Source: Thiocapsa sp. UBA6158 (lineage in GTDB: Bacteria > Pseudomonadota > Gammaproteobacteria > Chromatiales > Chromatiaceae). From it: 64,000 nucleotides of DNA. This document shows positions 9,032-17,645 of this stretch, piece by piece. Under the pieces are notes generated by a model. It ran no database searches, was not told where the DNA came from, and saw only the letters and a program-made list of their open reading frames with translations. The translations under genes and the position numbers were made by a program. Each line of letters opens with the position of its first letter. Positions within the stretch are counted from its first letter, which is position 1. The stretch is from positions 16,688-80,687 of the forward strand of contig NZ_DIUM01000008.1 in NCBI RefSeq assembly GCF_002423035.1. The letters run 5' to 3'.

Positions 9032-10687
9032 ATGCGTATATTGATGATCCAGCCGAACTATCACTGTGGTGGTGCGGAAATCGCGGGAAACTGGCCACCC
9101 GGCTGGGTCGCCTATATCGGCGGTGCGCTCAAGCACGCGGGCATGACGAACATCCGGTTCATCGATGCGATGACCTACGATATTCCGGACGACAAGCTGC
9201 GCGAGATCATCCGCGTCAACCGGCCCGACGTCGTTCTGGCGACCGCCATCACCCCGCAGATCTACAAGGCGCAGACTACGCTCCAGATCGCCAAAGAGGT
9301 GCTCCCGGACTGCGTCACCGTGCTCGGCGGCATCCATCCGACCTTCATGTATACGCAGGTCTTCAGCGAGGCGCCCTGGATCGACTACATCGTGCGTGGC
9401 GAGGGCGAGGAGATCGCGGTCGCGCTCCTGCAATCCATCGAGGCGGGCACCCATCGGCAAGATCGCAAGCGCATCTGGGGTATCGCCTACATCGACGACG
9501 ACGGCCAGGTCGTCGCAACCCCTGCGCGTCCCGTCATCGAGGATCTGGACACCCTGACGCCGGATTGGTCCCTGCTCGACTGGGACAAGTACATCTATAC
9601 CCCGCTCAACTGTCGGGTCGCCGTGCCGAACTTCGCGCGTGGCTGTCCCTTCACCTGCCGTTTTTGCTCGCAGTGGAAGTTCTGGCGTAAATATCGTCAT
9701 CGCGATCCCAAGAAATTCGTCGACGAAATCGAGACCCTGGTTCGCGACTACAACGTCGGCTTCATGATCCTCGCCGACGAGGAACCGACGATTTTCCAGA
9801 AGAAGTTCGTTGCACTCTGCGAAGAGTTGATCAAGCGCGATCTCCCGCTGCACTGGGGTATCAACACCCGCGTGACCGACATCATGCGCGACCGCGACCT
9901 GCTGCCCTTGTACCGCAAAGCCGGTCTGGTTCATGTCTCGCTCGGCACCGAGGCGGTCTCGCAGTTGAACCTCGATACCTTCCGCAAGCAGACCACGGTC
10001 GAGCAGAACAAGTTGGCGGTCAAGCTCCTGCAGCAGGCCGGAATCGTCGCCGAGGTCCAGTTCATCATGGGTCTCGAGAACGAGACGCCCGAGACCATCG
10101 AGGAGACCTACAAGCTCGCCCAGGACTGGAAGCCCGATATGGCGAACTGGAACATGTACACGCCGTGGCCCTTCGCGGAGCTGTTCGAGGAGTTGGGCGA
10201 CAGGGTGGAGGTTCGCGACTACTCCAAGTACAATTTCGTCACGCCGATCATGAAGCCCGAGGCGATGACGCGCGAGCAGGTGCTCAAGGGCGTCCTGAAG
10301 AATTATGCGCGCTTCTACATGCGCAAGAGCTTCTTGGAGTATCCTTGGATCAAGGACAAGTTTCGTAGACGTTACATGCTCGGCTGCCTCAAGGCCTTTG
10401 CCAAGACCACGGCCTCGAAGAAATTCTACGACCTCGAGCGGCTCAAGATGAAGGGGATGTCGGCCGAGGTGGATCTGGGCTTCGATGCGTCCAAGGTTCT
10501 GACCGCCGATGAGATCGCTCAGTTGAAGCGAGATCGTCCCGAGCTGTCCGCGGACATGAACTTCAAAGGGACGCCGGTCAAGATCGTGGCATGCGGTGCC
10601 CCGGATGATCTGCAGGTTTCGGAATCGGATCTGCCGATCAAATCCGCCGTCTCCAAGCCCAAGATGACAGCAGTCCAACCTGACTAA
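9032..10687 (+). CDS. bchE: Mg-protoporphyrin IX monomethyl ester anaerobic oxidative cyclase
   Basis: Radical-SAM, cobalamin-dependent cyclase that forms ring E of the chlorin without oxygen, using water-derived oxygen. 551 residues: N-terminal B12-binding domain (about 1-150, opening MRILMIQPNYHCGG), then a radical SAM domain with C205, C209 and C212 in CPFTCRFC. Strong RBS (GAGGAATTC). It precedes hemN by 13 nt, so the two probably share a transcript. Its presence without acsF indicates a strictly anoxic route to bacteriochlorophyll within this cluster. Confidence 0.97.
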   Translation: MRILMIQPNYHCGGAEIAGNWPPGWVAYIGGALKHAGMTNIRFIDAMTYDIPDDKLREIIRVNRPDVVLATAITPQIYKAQTTLQIAKEVLPDCVTVLGGIHPTFMYTQVFSEAPWIDYIVRGEGEEIAVALLQSIEAGTHRQDRKRIWGIAYIDDDGQVVATPARPVIEDLDTLTPDWSLLDWDKYIYTPLNCRVAVPNFARGCPFTCRFCSQWKFWRKYRHRDPKKFVDEIETLVRDYNVGFMILADEEPTIFQKKFVALCEELIKRDLPLHWGINTRVTDIMRDRDLLPLYRKAGLVHVSLGTEAVSQLNLDTFRKQTTVEQNKLAVKLLQQAGIVAEVQFIMGLENETPETIEETYKLAQDWKPDMANWNMYTPWPFAELFEELGDRVEVRDYSKYNFVTPIMKPEAMTREQVLKGVLKNYARFYMRKSFLEYPWIKDKFRRRYMLGCLKAFAKTTASKKFYDLERLKMKGMSAEVDLGFDASKVLTADEIAQLKRDRPELSADMNFKGTPVKIVACGAPDDLQVSESDLPIKSAVSKPKMTAVQPD

Positions 10688-10700
10688 CCGGGTTCAAGAC

Positions 10701-12062
10701 ATGGCGCCTCCACTCCCTTCAAGCCTACCGGTCGAGCTTCTCGAGCGGTTCGGACATTTGCCTCCGGGGTGCGTCTTGGCAACCTCGCAAATGGGCGGTG
10801 ACGCGGCCTTCTCGGACTCGAACTACAAAGAAGCGCTCATGGGGCTGCGCGACAGCCCCGACGAGCAGGTTTCGGTCTACGTGCACGTGCCCTTCTGTCA
10901 CGTGCGCTGTCTCTACTGTGCGTGCAACACGACGATCACCCACAGCGAAGAGAAGGTCGACCAGTACCTCGATACCCTCGACCGGGAGATGGGGCTCGTC
11001 ACCGACATCATCGGCCGCGGCCGGGTCACCGATCAGCTCCACGTCGGAGGCGGCACGCCGAATCATCTCAACGAGCCTCAACTGGCTCGACTGATCGAGA
11101 TCGTCGAGCGCCACTTTCGAATTGCCGGGCAAGCCTGTACCTCGATCGAATGCAACCCGCGCCGGACCTCGGCAGGGCAGCTCGATCTTCTCTACGGGCT
11201 CGGGTTCAAGCGCATCAGTTTCGGCGTGCAGGACCTCAACTCGGACGTGCAGCGCGCGATCGGCCGCGTCCAGTCACTCGACATGGTGCGCGACGTCTTT
11301 CTGACGGCGCGCGACACCGGATTCGAGAGCATCAATCTCGATCTGATTTACGGCTTGCCCTTCCAGACGCCGGAGGGGTTCCAGGCGACACTCGACCAAA
11401 TCGTCGCGCTCGGGCCCGACCGGATCGCTTGTTTCAGCTACGCCCATGACCCCGTGAGCAGGCCCCATCAGCACGCCATCAGTGCGGATCATCTGCCCTC
11501 GGTGGCCGAGAAGCTGGCCTTGTTCCATCAGGCCGTTCAGTCCTTCACGGCAGCCGGTTATCGCTGGGTCGGCCTGGACGTCTTCGCGCGCGAGGCCGAC
11601 GAGCTGACGAGTGCTCAGGACGAGCGTCGACTCTATCGCAACGCGATCGGCTACACCCCGATGCCGGCCAAGCAGGTGCTCGCCTTCGGGCCGAGCGGGA
11701 TCGGCGAGGTCGGCGGCGCGCTGGTTCAGAACGCGCCGGACCTCAAGACCTGGCAGCATTGCGTGTCTTCCGGGCTGCTTCCCGTGTCCTGGGGACGTCG
11801 GCTGAGCGATCAGGATCGGCGCCGTCGGGAGGCCATCCTGTATCTCATGTGCAACCTCGAGCTCCCCGCGTCATCCGCGCACGGCTTGGAGCGCGAATAC
11901 GAGAGCCTCTGTCGCGACGGCGGACGCGGCTTGCTCGAGGTGACGGACGACGGGATTCGGGTCACCGAGGAAGGCCGTTATCTGCTGCACGGACTCTGCG
12001 TCGAGCAGGACGCGTCCGTCGACTGGGGAAGCACCCAGTGGCGCGCGACGGCCGGGCTATGA
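10701..12062 (+). CDS. hemN: Oxygen-independent coproporphyrinogen III oxidase-like protein
   Basis: Radical-SAM enzyme expected to decarboxylate coproporphyrinogen III to protoporphyrinogen IX without oxygen. 453 residues; the cluster motif CHVRCLYC gives C66, C70, C73, followed by the unusual fourth cysteine (C75) characteristic of true HemN (CxxxCxxCxC). GGGTPNHLN and the C-terminal HemN domain are present. Coupled downstream to bchJ by an ATGA overlap. Position between bchE and bchJ suggests an anaerobic copy dedicated to bacteriochlorophyll flux. A HemW-type protein is less likely because of the CxC and the length. Confidence 0.9.
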   Translation: MAPPLPSSLPVELLERFGHLPPGCVLATSQMGGDAAFSDSNYKEALMGLRDSPDEQVSVYVHVPFCHVRCLYCACNTTITHSEEKVDQYLDTLDREMGLVTDIIGRGRVTDQLHVGGGTPNHLNEPQLARLIEIVERHFRIAGQACTSIECNPRRTSAGQLDLLYGLGFKRISFGVQDLNSDVQRAIGRVQSLDMVRDVFLTARDTGFESINLDLIYGLPFQTPEGFQATLDQIVALGPDRIACFSYAHDPVSRPHQHAISADHLPSVAEKLALFHQAVQSFTAAGYRWVGLDVFAREADELTSAQDERRLYRNAIGYTPMPAKQVLAFGPSGIGEVGGALVQNAPDLKTWQHCVSSGLLPVSWGRRLSDQDRRRREAILYLMCNLELPASSAHGLEREYESLCRDGGRGLLEVTDDGIRVTEEGRYLLHGLCVEQDASVDWGSTQWRATAGL

Positions 12063-12664
12063 ACGCGCCGAGCGATTTCGGTGCAACCGCACGGGTCGGA
12101 CCCAATGCCGTGATCCGCGTCGCCGAGGCATTGGAGTCGGCTCGCGGCCACGATGCCGTTACCCGAGTGTTTCGAGCCGCCGATCTCGAGCGCTATCTGA
12201 AGGCGCTCCCGAGCGAGATGGTCGACGAGCGCGAGGTGACCCGGCTCCAAGCCGCGCTGCGCGATGAATTGGGCCTCGAGGTTGCCCGACCGGTGTCGCA
12301 CGATGCGGGATTGCGTACGGGCGATTATCTCCTCGCCAATCGCATCCCGCGTCCGGTCCAGCGCCTCCTCACGATCCTGCCGGCACGTTTGGCGAGCCGC
12401 GTTCTGATCTCGGCCGTTCGCCGCAACGCTTGGACTTTTGTCGGCAGCGGCGTCTTCGACGGCACGCCCGGTCGTCCGACCAGGCTATCGGTGACGGATG
12501 GTCCGATTTGCCGGGGCGCTATGGCCAACGAGCCTCTTTGTGATTTCTATGCCGGGAGCTTCGAGCGCCTGTTCTCCCGCCTTGTGCATCCGAACGCGCG
12601 TGTCACCGAGATTGCCTGCCAGGCCAACGGTGCTGAATCCTGCGTCTTCGAGGTCCGCTGGTAG
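12059..12664 (+). CDS. bchJ: BchJ, V4R-domain bacteriochlorophyll synthesis protein
   Basis: Originally described as 4-vinyl reductase; later work in green bacteria favours a role in handling Mg-porphyrin intermediates, so the exact reaction is open. 201 residues from an ATG overlapping the hemN stop (ATGA). The V4R domain fills the C-terminal half, ending in the typical CQANGAESCVFEVRW with two cysteines. A longer frame reading back into hemN is an overlap artefact. A 70-nt gap then leads to the menE-like gene. Confidence 0.9.
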   Translation: MNAPSDFGATARVGPNAVIRVAEALESARGHDAVTRVFRAADLERYLKALPSEMVDEREVTRLQAALRDELGLEVARPVSHDAGLRTGDYLLANRIPRPVQRLLTILPARLASRVLISAVRRNAWTFVGSGVFDGTPGRPTRLSVTDGPICRGAMANEPLCDFYAGSFERLFSRLVHPNARVTEIACQANGAESCVFEVRW

Positions 12665-12734
12665 TCTCGATTGCGTCGGCTGCTGACTCCGCCTCTCTCG
12701 ATTCGGTCGCAATCGATCCAGTTCGTCACACCCC

Positions 12735-14093
12735 TTGTCTGATTCATTCGGTATTCACGGCGGCATCCTTCTGGATCGTGCCCGACGAGATCGTGTCGGG
12801 CGCGACGCGCCTGTTGGCGAGACTGTTGCCGCGCTGACGCATCAGGGGCTTCGGCCGGGACAGGTCGTCCTCTGTCCGGATACCCCCGCGATCGAGTCGG
12901 TGACGATGACCTTGGCGCTCATGCGGGTCGGGGCGGCATTGCTGCCGTATCGCACCGGTCTAACCCCGAACGAGCTCCTGGAGCTGGCGACGTCGACCGG
13001 GGCGGAGTGGCGTTGGTGTCCCGAGTCCAGGACCCTGGTCCCGATCAAGCATGCGGTCGGGCCCGTATCTGCGCGCCCCTGGTCCTCGGATTCGGAGCTC
13101 GCCCTGCTCGTGAAGACCAGCGGCAGCAGCGGCGGATCCAAGGTCGTGATGTTGACCCGCGAGAATCTCCTCGTCTCGGCTGCGGCTGTGAATCGGCGCC
13201 TCGGTTTCGGGTCCGATGATGTCTGGCTCGGTTGTTTGCGTCTGAGCCATATCGGCGGTCTGGCGATCATTCATCGCTGGGCGCTCGCCCGCGGGGGGCT
13301 GATCCTGCATGAGGGATTCGATGCGCAGGCCGTTGCCGAGGATCTGCAGCGTTGTCCAGTGACGCATATTTCTCTGGTGCCGCCGATGTTGGGTCGCCTG
13401 CTCGAGACGGGCGTCGCGCCGCCGCCGTCGCTGCGTGTCGTTCTGGTGGGTGGGCAAGCCCTGAGTCCGGTGCTGGCCGAGCGCGCACTTGATGCCGGAT
13501 GGCCGCTCTTCCTCACCTACGGCATGACCGAGACCACGTCTCAGATCGCGACCTCGGCGCATGCGCTGGAGCGCGTCCCCTCCGACGGCCGCGTGGGTCC
13601 CTTGCTTCCGGGTGTGGAGATCGATCGGCGCGACGGACTCGAAGGCCCGAACCGACTGCGGGTCCGCGGACCCATGGTGATGGCCGGCTACGCCAACCCC
13701 GCACGCCTTCCCGGTCAGGGGCTCGAGGCGGGTTGGTTCGAGACCTCGGACCTGGGCGGCATCGACGCGGCCGGCGAGCTCTGCGTTGTCGGCCGCGCCG
13801 ACGACGTCCTGGTCATCGGCGGCAACAACATCTCGCTGACCCGTGTGGATGGGCTGCTCCGCGCGGCCCCCGGCGTCGCGGATCTGGCTGTCGTCGCACT
13901 CGATGACGCGGTCTGGGGGCATCGCTTGGTGGTGGTCTACAGCGGCGATCTCGACGAGCCGGCGTTCGAACGCTGGTGCTGCGGTGCCCTCTCGGGTGCC
14001 GAGCGGCCTCGCACATTCAAGCGGGTTCCGGCGCTCCCGCTTCTGGATTCGGGCAAGTACGATCGGATCTCGATCCGGGCCCTGGCGGTTTAA
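12735..14093 (+). CDS. menE: AMP-forming acyl-CoA ligase, MenE-like
   Basis: ANL-superfamily ligase that adenylates a carboxylate and forms its CoA thioester; closest in form to o-succinylbenzoate-CoA ligase of menaquinone synthesis. 452 residues: nucleotide loop TSGSSGGSK at 128-136, YGMTETTSQ motif, hinge region ETSDLGGID...GRADDVLVIGG, and catalytic Lys in LLDSGKYDR near residue 440. Start is probably the TTG at 12735, with no good RBS; no ATG gives full length. Sits 70 nt after bchJ inside the photosynthesis cluster with no other men gene in view, and converges on crtC. Substrate is therefore an inference. Confidence 0.72.
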   Translation: MSDSFGIHGGILLDRARRDRVGRDAPVGETVAALTHQGLRPGQVVLCPDTPAIESVTMTLALMRVGAALLPYRTGLTPNELLELATSTGAEWRWCPESRTLVPIKHAVGPVSARPWSSDSELALLVKTSGSSGGSKVVMLTRENLLVSAAAVNRRLGFGSDDVWLGCLRLSHIGGLAIIHRWALARGGLILHEGFDAQAVAEDLQRCPVTHISLVPPMLGRLLETGVAPPPSLRVVLVGGQALSPVLAERALDAGWPLFLTYGMTETTSQIATSAHALERVPSDGRVGPLLPGVEIDRRDGLEGPNRLRVRGPMVMAGYANPARLPGQGLEAGWFETSDLGGIDAAGELCVVGRADDVLVIGGNNISLTRVDGLLRAAPGVADLAVVALDDAVWGHRLVVVYSGDLDEPAFERWCCGALSGAERPRTFKRVPALPLLDSGKYDRISIRALAV

Positions 14094-14129
14094 TCCGCAA
14101 GCCGTCTGTCGACGCGTCCCGGCGGTGTT

Positions 14130-15047
14130 TCAACTCCCGATCCGCGGCATTCGAAACGGCAGCATCAACTGGACAATGCGCGAGGCAAAGCGATCGAGCG
14201 AGAGGCTCTCGTGCACGCAGGTCGCGGTCTCGCCGGCCAGGCGTGTCTCCACGAGCGAGCGCGCGTAGAAGGGCGTGTCTTCCAGCGTCGCCACGACACG
14301 CGCGTCATGTCCCGGCTCGCACTGGGTCCCGCGCTTGATGCGCCAGATCCCGGTCGTGGGCAGGCGCACCCGCGGCGGTGGCGTGAATTCATCCACCTCG
14401 CCCGAGGCATTGAAGCGCAGCGCTAAGCCGGCGCCGGTCCCGTGACGCGCGGTCACGTCGTAGAGCATGGTGGTGCCCGACGGCGTATTGGCGCGCGACC
14501 AGTCCCAACACTGGAAGGCGTCTTCGAGCGGCTCCTCTCCGCGATTGGAGTCGAGATAGGCGTGTCCGCTCCAGCGCAACGCCGGTTTTTCCAGATCGAC
14601 CTCGACGCGCGAGATGGGCGCGATCGGCCACCAGACATGACGTCCCGCCGGATCGAGCGTGAACTCGCGCGTGTTGACGGCGGCCGGGATCACCCGAATC
14701 CGTCCGCGCACCCGCGAGGGGATGGGTGCGGTGATCTCGTTGACCTCGATGGTCAGCGCCGTACCGTCCCAGGTCAGGTGGCTCGGGCCGATGTCGAGTC
14801 GCCCCGGCGACTGGCGCAGTGCCTTGCGCCCGCGCTCTGTCATGGTCCAGCGTTTTCCGGCCTTCCCGTAGAGCGCAACATTGAGCGCGCAGTGATCGAG
14901 CGGGTCCGGATTGCCGCGCCGCCGCGCCCACGCGTAGTAGGGTGAGAAGACGCTGCCGAGCATGGCGATGATGGTCAGACCATGGTCGCCGTCGTCGCTC
15001 AACGCATCCAGATACCACCAGAGATAGCCGCCCGGCGTGATCCTCAG
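14130..15047 (-). CDS. crtC: Carotenoid 1,2-hydratase (hydroxyneurosporene synthase)
   Basis: Adds water to the C-1,2 double bond of acyclic carotenoids (lycopene or neurosporene), the first step to spirilloxanthin-type pigments. The family core GYLWWYLDALSDDG, IAMLGSVFSPYYAWARRR and HCALNVALYG is clear. The start is a problem: the frame has no ATG, GTG or TTG near the conserved N-terminus. The CTG at 15047 overlaps the crtD stop (CTGA), the geometry of a coupled start, and I use it here; the upstream in-frame residues GPCFD also look family-like, so translation might begin further up inside crtD. Convergent with menE, 36 nt apart. Confidence 0.85.
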   Translation of the reverse strand: MRITPGGYLWWYLDALSDDGDHGLTIIAMLGSVFSPYYAWARRRGNPDPLDHCALNVALYGKAGKRWTMTERGRKALRQSPGRLDIGPSHLTWDGTALTIEVNEITAPIPSRVRGRIRVIPAAVNTREFTLDPAGRHVWWPIAPISRVEVDLEKPALRWSGHAYLDSNRGEEPLEDAFQCWDWSRANTPSGTTMLYDVTARHGTGAGLALRFNASGEVDEFTPPPRVRLPTTGIWRIKRGTQCEPGHDARVVATLEDTPFYARSLVETRLAGETATCVHESLSLDRFASRIVQLMLPFRMPRIGS

Positions 15048-16540
15048 GTCGAAGCAAGGTCCGCGAGCAGCGTCGCTGCCGCCAGGCGTCCCGACATCGC
15101 CGCCATCGGCACCCCGGCTCCCGGATGCGCGCTCCCCCCCGCCAGATAGAGCCCCGGCACCTTGCTGCGCGACGGCGGACGCGTGAATGAGGCCCTCCAT
15201 CCGTGTGACGCTTGGCCGTAGAGTGCCCCGCCCGTCGCCGGGAAGAGCTGGTTGAAGCCGGCCGGCGTCGTCACGACGCTCGTCTCGGGTATCCGATGAA
15301 CCTGGAGCCCACAGCGCTCCAGGAGTGAGAATGCCCGCTGCTCGCATTGCTCGATCTCCGCGGTGTCGAATGGGTGCCGATCGCCCTTTGCCGGGGCGTT
15401 GAGAAGGCAGAGTAGGCGCTCGGGCCCCTGCGGTGCGGCGTCGTCGTGGGCGCCGCGATCCTGAGCGCAGATGTAAACGGTGCCCTCGCGCGGGACCTGG
15501 CCGCGGCCGAAGATGTCCTCGAACTCGGCCGGGTAGTCCCGACAGAAGAAGACGCTGTGGCGCAACAGCGGGAAGCCCTCGGTGCGTGCGACCAGGTTCC
15601 AGGTGATGGCGGAGAGCGAGCGCTCGGACGGTGCAGTCTTGGCCACGGCCTGTCCGACACCTGACCCCAAGTTCCCGGCGGCGAGCGCGGCGGCGTCGCC
15701 GTTGAAGACGACGGCGTCGGCTCGGAGCGACTCGCCCGAGCCGAGTCGAACCCCGCGCGCGCGTCCGCGCTCGACCAAGATCTCGGCCACGTCGGCCCCG
15801 TAAGTGATGCTTGCGCCGAGCGATTCGGCCAGCCGCGCCAGGGCGACGGCCGTTTGGTGCATGCCGCCCTCGACCGACCAGACGCCTTGGCGCTCCACAT
15901 GGGCGATCAGCATCAGGGTTGCGGGTGCGAGGAAGGGCGAGGAGCCGCAATAGGTCGAATAGCGCCCGAAGAGTTGGCGCAGACGCTGATCCTTGAAGTG
16001 CTCGCCGAGTGACTGCCAGAGGCTGTCGAATGGCTTGATGCGACGCAGGCCCGGAAAGCCGCTGATCCCGCAGCGACTGACCAGACTGAGGGGGTTCGGA
16101 CGCGAGGAGCGGATGAAGGGGCCGTCGAGCGTCTCGAAGATGGTGCGCGCGTGCTCGCAAAAGCCGCGGTAGCGTTTCGCCTCGGCCGCGCCGGCGAAAT
16201 CGCCGATCGCCTCGATGGTGCGCTCCTCGTCGGCATAGAGGTCGAAGCGCTCATGCTCGCTCCAAGCGTGGCGTGCTAAGATCTCGAACGGTTCGAGCGT
16301 CAGATAGTCCGTCAGGGATGCGCCCGCCTCGGCGAAGATCTCCTCGAAGATCCAGCGCATCGTGAAGACCGTCGGTCCTGCGTCGATGTGTCGATCGCCG
16401 ACCACGACCTCCCGCATCTTTCCGCCGGGGGCCGCAGCCCGTTCGAGGACACGCACCTCAAGGCCGCGCGAGGCCAGTTGAACCGCGGTGACGAGTCCGC
16501 CGATGCCGGCGCCGACGACGATCACTTTCTTTGTGGGCAT
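15044..16540 (-). CDS. crtD: Methoxy/hydroxyneurosporene 3,4-desaturase
   Basis: FAD-dependent carotenoid 3,4-desaturase acting on hydroxylated or methoxylated acyclic carotenoids, in the CrtI/CrtD family. 498 residues: N-terminal dinucleotide motif VVGAGIGGL (8-16), VLERAAAPGGKMRE, DAGPTVFTM, and the C-terminal FAD motif GLYLAGGSAHPGAGVPMAAMSG. Transcribed divergently from crtE across a short control region that holds two TGT-N12-ACA boxes. Its stop overlaps the probable crtC start, so crtDC form one operon. Confidence 0.95.
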   Translation of the reverse strand: MPTKKVIVVGAGIGGLVTAVQLASRGLEVRVLERAAAPGGKMREVVVGDRHIDAGPTVFTMRWIFEEIFAEAGASLTDYLTLEPFEILARHAWSEHERFDLYADEERTIEAIGDFAGAAEAKRYRGFCEHARTIFETLDGPFIRSSRPNPLSLVSRCGISGFPGLRRIKPFDSLWQSLGEHFKDQRLRQLFGRYSTYCGSSPFLAPATLMLIAHVERQGVWSVEGGMHQTAVALARLAESLGASITYGADVAEILVERGRARGVRLGSGESLRADAVVFNGDAAALAAGNLGSGVGQAVAKTAPSERSLSAITWNLVARTEGFPLLRHSVFFCRDYPAEFEDIFGRGQVPREGTVYICAQDRGAHDDAAPQGPERLLCLLNAPAKGDRHPFDTAEIEQCEQRAFSLLERCGLQVHRIPETSVVTTPAGFNQLFPATGGALYGQASHGWRASFTRPPSRSKVPGLYLAGGSAHPGAGVPMAAMSGRLAAATLLADLAST

Positions 16541-16588
16541 CCGATGATGGCCTCTCTTTCGATTTGTATTTGACGCCGTTGGCGTCCG

Positions 16589-16606
16589 TGTCTATTGTAC
16601 ATGACA
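16589..16606. promoter_or_regulatory. PpsR/CrtJ-type operator box 1 (crtD-crtE)
   Basis: TGT-CTATTGTACATG-ACA, an exact TGT-N12-ACA palindromic box, the consensus of the PpsR/CrtJ redox and light repressor of purple bacteria. It lies 48 nt upstream of crtD and is the crtD-proximal box. A second exact copy begins 8 nt further on. Binding is inferred from the consensus. Confidence 0.75.
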
Positions 16607-16619
16607 CTTGTCAGTGTCA
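16602..16619. promoter_or_regulatory. 18-bp perfect palindrome between the two PpsR boxes
   Basis: TGACACT-TGTC-AGTGTCA is a perfect 7-bp inverted repeat with a 4-nt centre. It overlaps the last five bases of box 1 and the first five of box 2, so occupancy of one would affect the others. It may be part of a composite PpsR operator or a site for another dimeric regulator. Confidence 0.55.
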
Positions 16620-16632
16620 ACTAATATTTACA
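16615..16632. promoter_or_regulatory. PpsR/CrtJ-type operator box 2 (crtD-crtE)
   Basis: TGT-CAACTAATATTT-ACA, a second exact TGT-N12-ACA box, 26 bp centre-to-centre from box 1 and ending 26 nt before the crtE ATG. Tandem boxes are the usual arrangement for cooperative repression by PpsR/CrtJ. It overlaps AT-rich sequence (TAATAT) that could serve as the crtE -10. Confidence 0.75.
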
Positions 16633-16658
16633 GATCGGCGGCGACCGGGGGAGCGGCG

Positions 16659-17525
16659 ATGGACCCAACCATGCGAATCGAGCAGGCATTGGCAGCGGCC
16701 TTGGAGTCGGTCACGACGGCGGCCTGTCCGCCACGGCTTGCAGAGGCGGTTCGCCATGCTGTCTTTCCGGGCGGTGCGCGCGTGCGACCGAGGCTCTGTT
16801 TGGCGGTCGCTGCGGCCTGTGGAAGCCGGGATGTCGAGGCGGCGGATGCCGCGGGCGTCTCCATCGAGCTGCTGCACTGCGCATCCCTGGTCCATGACGA
16901 CCTTCCCTGTTTCGACGATTCCCCGTTGCGCCGGGGTTTGCCCTCGGTCCATCGGGCCTACGGCGAGCCGTTGGCCGTACTGGCCGGCGATGCCTTGATC
17001 GTCCTCGCCTTCGAGCATCTTGCCCGCGTCTTGGGCAACAGCCCCGAGCGTTTGGCGCCGCTGCTGATGACCGTCAGCCGAGCTGTCGGGATGCCGTCCG
17101 GCATCGTCGCCGGTCAGGCCTGGGAGTGCGAACCCAAGGTCTCGGTTGCAGATTATCACCGTGCGAAGACGGGCGCGCTCTTTGCCGCCGCCACCGCCGC
17201 CGGCGCTCAAGTGGCCGGCGCCGATGCCGACGCTTGGCGTGTGGTCGGCGACAAGATCGGCGAAGCCTACCAGGTCGCGGACGATCTGCGCGACGTCGCC
17301 GCCAGTGCGCAAGAGGTCGGCAAGCCGGTCGGTCGCGATGCCGTGCTGAACCGCCCGAGCGCCGCAGGGGAGCTCGGCGTGGACGGCGCGGTCGCGCTGC
17401 TTCGCGGTCTGGTGAAGGGTGCCATCGATGCGATCCCGCCTTGTCCGGGGTCCGCGCAGCTCGCCGAGGTCCTGATGTCCGAGGCGCGCCACATCATGCC
17501 CAAGGGTCTCGCCGATCGCGCTTGA
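16659..17525 (+). CDS. crtE: Geranylgeranyl diphosphate synthase
   Basis: Trans-prenyltransferase making geranylgeranyl diphosphate for carotenoids and the bacteriochlorophyll tail. 288 residues; first aspartate-rich motif HDDLPCFDD (D80, D81 ... D86, D87) and second motif DDLRD are both present. The ATG at 16659 is preferred because GGGGGAG lies just upstream and the operator boxes lie 5' of it; an alternative upstream start at 16608 would put the coding region through the operators. First gene of crtEF, followed without a gap by a 90-bp repeat that overlaps its stop codon. Confidence 0.95.
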   Translation: MDPTMRIEQALAAALESVTTAACPPRLAEAVRHAVFPGGARVRPRLCLAVAAACGSRDVEAADAAGVSIELLHCASLVHDDLPCFDDSPLRRGLPSVHRAYGEPLAVLAGDALIVLAFEHLARVLGNSPERLAPLLMTVSRAVGMPSGIVAGQAWECEPKVSVADYHRAKTGALFAAATAAGAQVAGADADAWRVVGDKIGEAYQVADDLRDVAASAQEVGKPVGRDAVLNRPSAAGELGVDGAVALLRGLVKGAIDAIPPCPGSAQLAEVLMSEARHIMPKGLADRA

Positions 17526-17610
17526 GTCGCGCCGTGTCCAGCGGTCGTGAAATCTGCCGGGGCCGATCCCATCCGAAAACATCGCATACCGCACCGGGCG
17601 CGGTTTAGCC
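17520..17610 (+). repeat. 90-bp palindromic-ended repeat, copy A
   Basis: Overlaps the crtE stop and the crtE-crtF gap. By hand alignment it matches the copy at 63,201-63,290 without gaps at 74 of 90 positions, including the shared core CATCGCATACCGC and the right end GCGCGGTTTA. The left end is the most diverged part. The crtE reading frame ends within the element. Confidence 0.75.
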
Positions 17611-17645
17611 TTTGGCCTTCTCATTCATACATCGAGGTTGTTGAC

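Noticed and set aside
8957..10678. 573-codon open frame opposite bchE
   Set aside because: Antisense shadow; bchE has intact motifs and a strong RBS.
14130..16160. A single 676-residue protein covering crtC and most of crtD
   Set aside because: Only the C-terminal 305 residues resemble a protein family (CrtC); the rest is an off-frame reading of crtD.
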